DNA from: a virus
Length of the DNA: 33,453 nt
Virus record (IMG/VR): IMGVR_UViG_3300042904_000351
Location: 1-33,453 of that record
Strand: one strand, 5' to 3'
Shown: piece after piece, positions 31,045-33,453 of the stretch
Layout: each line of letters opens with the position of its first letter
Position numbering within the stretch: position 1 is the first letter of the stretch
Program-made: the position numbers and the translations under genes
The notes under the pieces: model-generated
Database searches by the model: none
What the model was told of the DNA's origin: nothing
The model's input: only the letters and a program-made list of their open reading frames with translations

Positions 31045-32673
31045 CTAGGAAATGTGCGACGGAAGCACGATTCCCGTAGGAGTGCTGGTCACAGGCATGG
31101 TGCGTGCAAGATACGACGCGCCGGCGGCAGCGTAGTAGCCGTCACAGTGCCCGTCGTCCTGCCGGGCGACGACCCATCGAGCACCGACCATGAGCTTGTC
31201 GGCCCCCGGCACATGCACGTTCAGCAACGGGTCGTCCGGGTGCGCGATCAGCTTGTCGCGCACGTCCTTCGCGAAGCCCATGCACACCGACGACGTCTCA
31301 CCGCGCAGCGGCTCGACGACCGTGCGCCGCGGGAGCCACGCCGGCCGCTTGCCGACCATCTTGAACTCGCCCGTGCTCTCGTCGACCTCGGCGCCGAGGA
31401 GTGTGGCGGCCTGCGATGCCGCCGGACCGCCGGGGAACCACCCGATAGCCCGCGGGTTGATCAGCTTGACCTGCGCGCGGAAGCCCCGGGCGAAGTCGCG
31501 GATCTCGCTCGCGTCCCACGAGCGTACGACCTCGACCCGCACCCGGTCGTCCGGGAGGACCGCCGCGGCGACGAGCGTCGCGTGCTGTTCATCGGCCGAG
31601 AAATCGAAGCAAAGAACGATACGATTCCTGAAAGCCGAAAGATCACCGATATCCTTGCATGCAAGCCAATCTTCCACCAGCACGGCCGGGTCTGCCGCCT
31701 CGACCTTGATACACATCTTCTCGGTCTTGAACCCGACGAGTTTCTGACCGCCGAGGCGAATAGCCGTCTCCGCTTCAGCAAGCAAGTCGTCGCTGTCGTT
31801 GCCTCGGCGATTCATGTTCGGATTCGCCTGCGCGAGCGCCATAATGTCATTCGGTTTGGCATCGGGGTTCGCGCTGTACTCGATGAGTCCGACGCGCGGG
31901 TCTCCTACGCCCTCTTCAATGAACTTGATCGCTTCGTCTCGCCAATCGTTCAGCACGACGGACTTCGCGCTACCCGCATTGCTCAATCCCACGATCATCG
32001 AGGACCACGGCACGGTGGTCGTCGGCTCGGAGGCATCCCACGCGCTGTAGTCATGGTGGTGCCGGAGCTCGTCGAGCACGAGACGTTCGTTCGTCTGCGA
32101 TCGGCCGCCCTTCTCGTTCGCCGGGGCGATCTTGTACTTGCTGCCCGTCTCCAGGCGCCGCTCTTCCTCGTCAGCACGCCAGAGCACCACACCGCCGTTC
32201 ACCGTCTTGACGGCGCCACGGTGCGCGATCTCGGCGTACATCTCCGGCCGACGCTTGGCGAGGATCTTCGCCTTCTCCCACGCGTCCTTCGCGTACTCCA
32301 GCTTCGTACTGGTGCCGAGAATCTGCGACACCCGCTGAACGAACATCCAATAGAGCGTGAGCACAACACACAGATGTGTCTTGCCGTTCTGCCGAGCGAC
32401 AAGAATGAGCAACTTCTTGTAGCGCGTGCGCCCGTCGGGCAGGAGCTCGAACCCGTGAATGACCGTCCATTCCTGCCACGGGTCCAATGGCGCGTCGAGA
32501 TCCTCCCTCGCGAAATCGATGATGTCGAATCCGAGGGAGGTCTCCGGTGTGAGCTCTCTAAGCGGAGGGGTCCACAGTCGAGGAACCGTAAGCCCGAGCA
32601 CTTTGCTCTCTGGCGGCAGATGCAGCCCTCCGCCGTTCAAGGCTAGTGGGCTCTGGTTTTCCTGAACTAGCAT
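31045..32673 (-). CDS. Terminase large subunit
   Basis: A 542-residue packaging motor. ATPase: the TPPLRELTPETSLGF leader, an adenine-motif-like DPWQEW, Walker A-like VARQNGKT at 92-99 and Walker B LVLDE at 198-202. Nuclease: CFDFSADEQHA with Asp357, and a C-terminal DGY segment. It cuts concatemers and drives DNA through the portal. ATG at 32673 overlaps the small-subunit gene by 116 bp, longer than usual; GTG at 32601, with GAGAG upstream, is a possible later start that would shorten the overlap. Confidence 0.93.
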   Translation of the reverse strand: MLVQENQSPLALNGGGLHLPPESKVLGLTVPRLWTPPLRELTPETSLGFDIIDFAREDLDAPLDPWQEWTVIHGFELLPDGRTRYKKLLILVARQNGKTHLCVVLTLYWMFVQRVSQILGTSTKLEYAKDAWEKAKILAKRRPEMYAEIAHRGAVKTVNGGVVLWRADEEERRLETGSKYKIAPANEKGGRSQTNERLVLDELRHHHDYSAWDASEPTTTVPWSSMIVGLSNAGSAKSVVLNDWRDEAIKFIEEGVGDPRVGLIEYSANPDAKPNDIMALAQANPNMNRRGNDSDDLLAEAETAIRLGGQKLVGFKTEKMCIKVEAADPAVLVEDWLACKDIGDLSAFRNRIVLCFDFSADEQHATLVAAAVLPDDRVRVEVVRSWDASEIRDFARGFRAQVKLINPRAIGWFPGGPAASQAATLLGAEVDESTGEFKMVGKRPAWLPRRTVVEPLRGETSSVCMGFAKDVRDKLIAHPDDPLLNVHVPGADKLMVGARWVVARQDDGHCDGYYAAAGASYLARTMPVTSTPTGIVLPSHIS

Positions 32674-33055
32674 CGGGCTTCGAGCCCCCTCCCGGTTTCT
32701 TGGGTGTCATCGCGGCACGGGCCTTCGGAGAAGCACCCAATGCTTCGAGCGCCGATTGCAGCTTCGGGCCGAGCTGTTCGAGCACGGCCGTCGAGTCGGA
32801 GAACTTCACCAGGGCGTTCAGCAGCCGCTTGGGGACGTCCAGCGGGTCGTCCGGGTCCTCCGCCTTCGCGACGAGCTTCCGCGCGTCTACGGCCTGCTCG
32901 ACGGCCTCGTCGATCGCCGTCGCGTAGACCTCGACCAGCCTGCGCAGGCCTGCGTCCTTCTCGGCGTCGGCCGCCGGGAGCTGGGTGAGGGACTGCCGGG
33001 CCGAGGGCAACAGCTTGTGCCCGTCGGCGACGGTGAGCCGTTTACGTGGTGGCAT
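32558..33055 (-). CDS. Terminase small subunit
   Basis: A 165-residue protein with a helical core (LRRLVEVYATAIDEAVEQAV, then PKRLLNALVKFSDS) and a Lys/Pro/Ser-rich C-terminal tail. Position, size and helix content fit a DNA-recognition small terminase. It binds the packaging site and recruits the large subunit. ATG at 33055; the C-terminal end overlaps the large subunit. Assignment depends mainly on position. Confidence 0.75.
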   Translation of the reverse strand: MPPRKRLTVADGHKLLPSARQSLTQLPAADAEKDAGLRRLVEVYATAIDEAVEQAVDARKLVAKAEDPDDPLDVPKRLLNALVKFSDSTAVLEQLGPKLQSALEALGASPKARAAMTPKKPGGGSKPDASSGKPEPTSLERRRAASAAREQSARAYGSSTVDPSA

Positions 33056-33239
33056 CGGGCACCGCCGTGAACGCCGTCGTGCGCGCCGACCAGCCCGTGC
33101 CCGCGGCGCTGTGCCTGCCGCACCCGAGAGCCGAGTAGGCGCCGCTCACCGTGCGCTGGAACCACACCCATCGGCACCCGCACGCCGTGCTGGTGGGCAA
33201 CAACCGCCGGGCGCCGGCGCGTGTGCTCGCAGACCTCAT
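33042..33239 (-). CDS. Small Cys-containing protein before the terminase
   Basis: A 65-residue basic protein with CGC and CGRH clusters (TACGCRWVWF, then ALGCGRH), perhaps a zinc site. ATG at 33239 overlaps the preceding stop (ATGA) and its own end overlaps the terminase small subunit start. The function is unknown. The overlapping junctions on both sides support it. Confidence 0.55.
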   Translation of the reverse strand: MRSASTRAGARRLLPTSTACGCRWVWFQRTVSGAYSALGCGRHSAAGTGWSARTTAFTAVPDATT

Positions 33240-33385
33240 GGCTTGATCACCGCCTGCCCGACGAGCCCTGAAGCGCAGGCCAGAGCAATACCCACATCCC
33301 ACCGGCCGACGACCCCGCAGTACACCGCGGCGACGGCCAGCAGGAGTGCCGCGCCGACGTGTTTGATCTTGTTGGCCGTCGTCAT
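33236..33385 (-). CDS. 49-residue membrane protein
   Basis: A small frame with ATG at 33385, AGGTGG about seven bases upstream, and a hydrophobic centre (VGAALLLAVAAVYCGVVG) followed by a second short hydrophobic stretch (VGIALACASGLVGQAV), so one or two membrane segments. It couples to the next gene by ATGA. The function is unknown; it may be an accessory membrane protein at the head of the late operon. Confidence 0.6.
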   Translation of the reverse strand: MTTANKIKHVGAALLLAVAAVYCGVVGRWDVGIALACASGLVGQAVIKP

Positions 33386-33453
33386 GACCTGCCACCTTTC
33401 CGCATCGTGAAATTGTGCGTGCGCGCAGAAATTTGCGGGGAGAGAGAGGCCAT
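33382..33453 (-). CDS. Short or truncated ORF at the right edge
   Basis: A frame of 23 residues begins with ATG exactly at the window edge (33451-33453) and ends in TGA overlapping the next ATG. No ribosome site can be seen because sequence stops there, so it may be a fragment of a longer gene. The peptide (MASLSPQISARTHNF...) shows no recognisable feature. Confidence 0.3.
   Translation of the reverse strand: MASLSPQISARTHNFTMRKGGRS

Noticed and set aside
1-33453. CRISPR arrays, insertion sequences, integrase or immunity repressor
   Set aside because: No regularly spaced repeats with unique spacers, no transposase motifs and no tyrosine or serine recombinase motifs were found on either strand.

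Overview
The window is a GC-rich, almost gap-free tailed-phage genome or near-complete genome segment. It encodes an HK97-type head, a long non-contractile tail (siphovirus) with an 836-residue tape measure, a lysis cassette and its own DNA replication and recombination genes. An actinobacterial host is inferred from the high GC, frequent GTG starts, pervasive ATGA/GTGA stop-start overlaps and protein families typical of actinophages (DUF5047-like tail protein, small GGPLDG protein, short CxxC...H proteins, holin with a VTP...DPR tail). I cannot name the host genus. No integrase, immunity repressor or LysB-type mycolyl esterase is visible.

Layout. (a) 33453 to 16780, minus strand, late genes: two or three tiny ORFs, small and large terminase, one continuous reading frame containing portal, prohead protease and major capsid protein, connectors, major tail protein, tail assembly chaperone pair, tape measure, four minor tail proteins, an amidase endolysin and three membrane proteins of the lysis region. 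(b) 16701-16747: a strong two-level hairpin between the convergent operons. (c) 7734 to 16680, plus strand, early/middle genes: a Rho-N-like protein, SF2 helicase, zinc-finger microproteins, a membrane protein, a lipoprotein, a Cas4/RecB-like nuclease, a putative ssDNA-binding protein, a tRNA-like element and a RusA-like resolvase. (d) 7638 to 112, minus strand: small proteins, a family A DNA polymerase, zinc-binding microproteins, a primase-polymerase/helicase fusion, an HTH protein, an HNH protein and a collagen-like tail protein. Blocks c and d diverge from about 7639-7733.

Working together: the prim-pol/helicase, PolA-type polymerase, SF2 helicase, nuclease, putative ssDNA-binding protein and RusA resolvase form a small phage replisome/recombination set. 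A cluster of GTGCCG repeats at 1822-2031, between the primase-helicase gene and the HTH gene, is the best candidate for a replication origin or operator. If the two window ends are joined in the phage, the HNH gene and the collagen-like tail gene lie just upstream of the terminase genes, a normal place for both.

The most unusual features are the portal-protease-capsid fusion, which keeps an internal ribosome binding site and ATG for the capsid part; the GTGCCG repeat cluster; the tRNA-like element with a perfect acceptor stem and T arm but a non-canonical middle; and an identical NPFA C-terminus on the nuclease and the putative ssDNA-binding protein.
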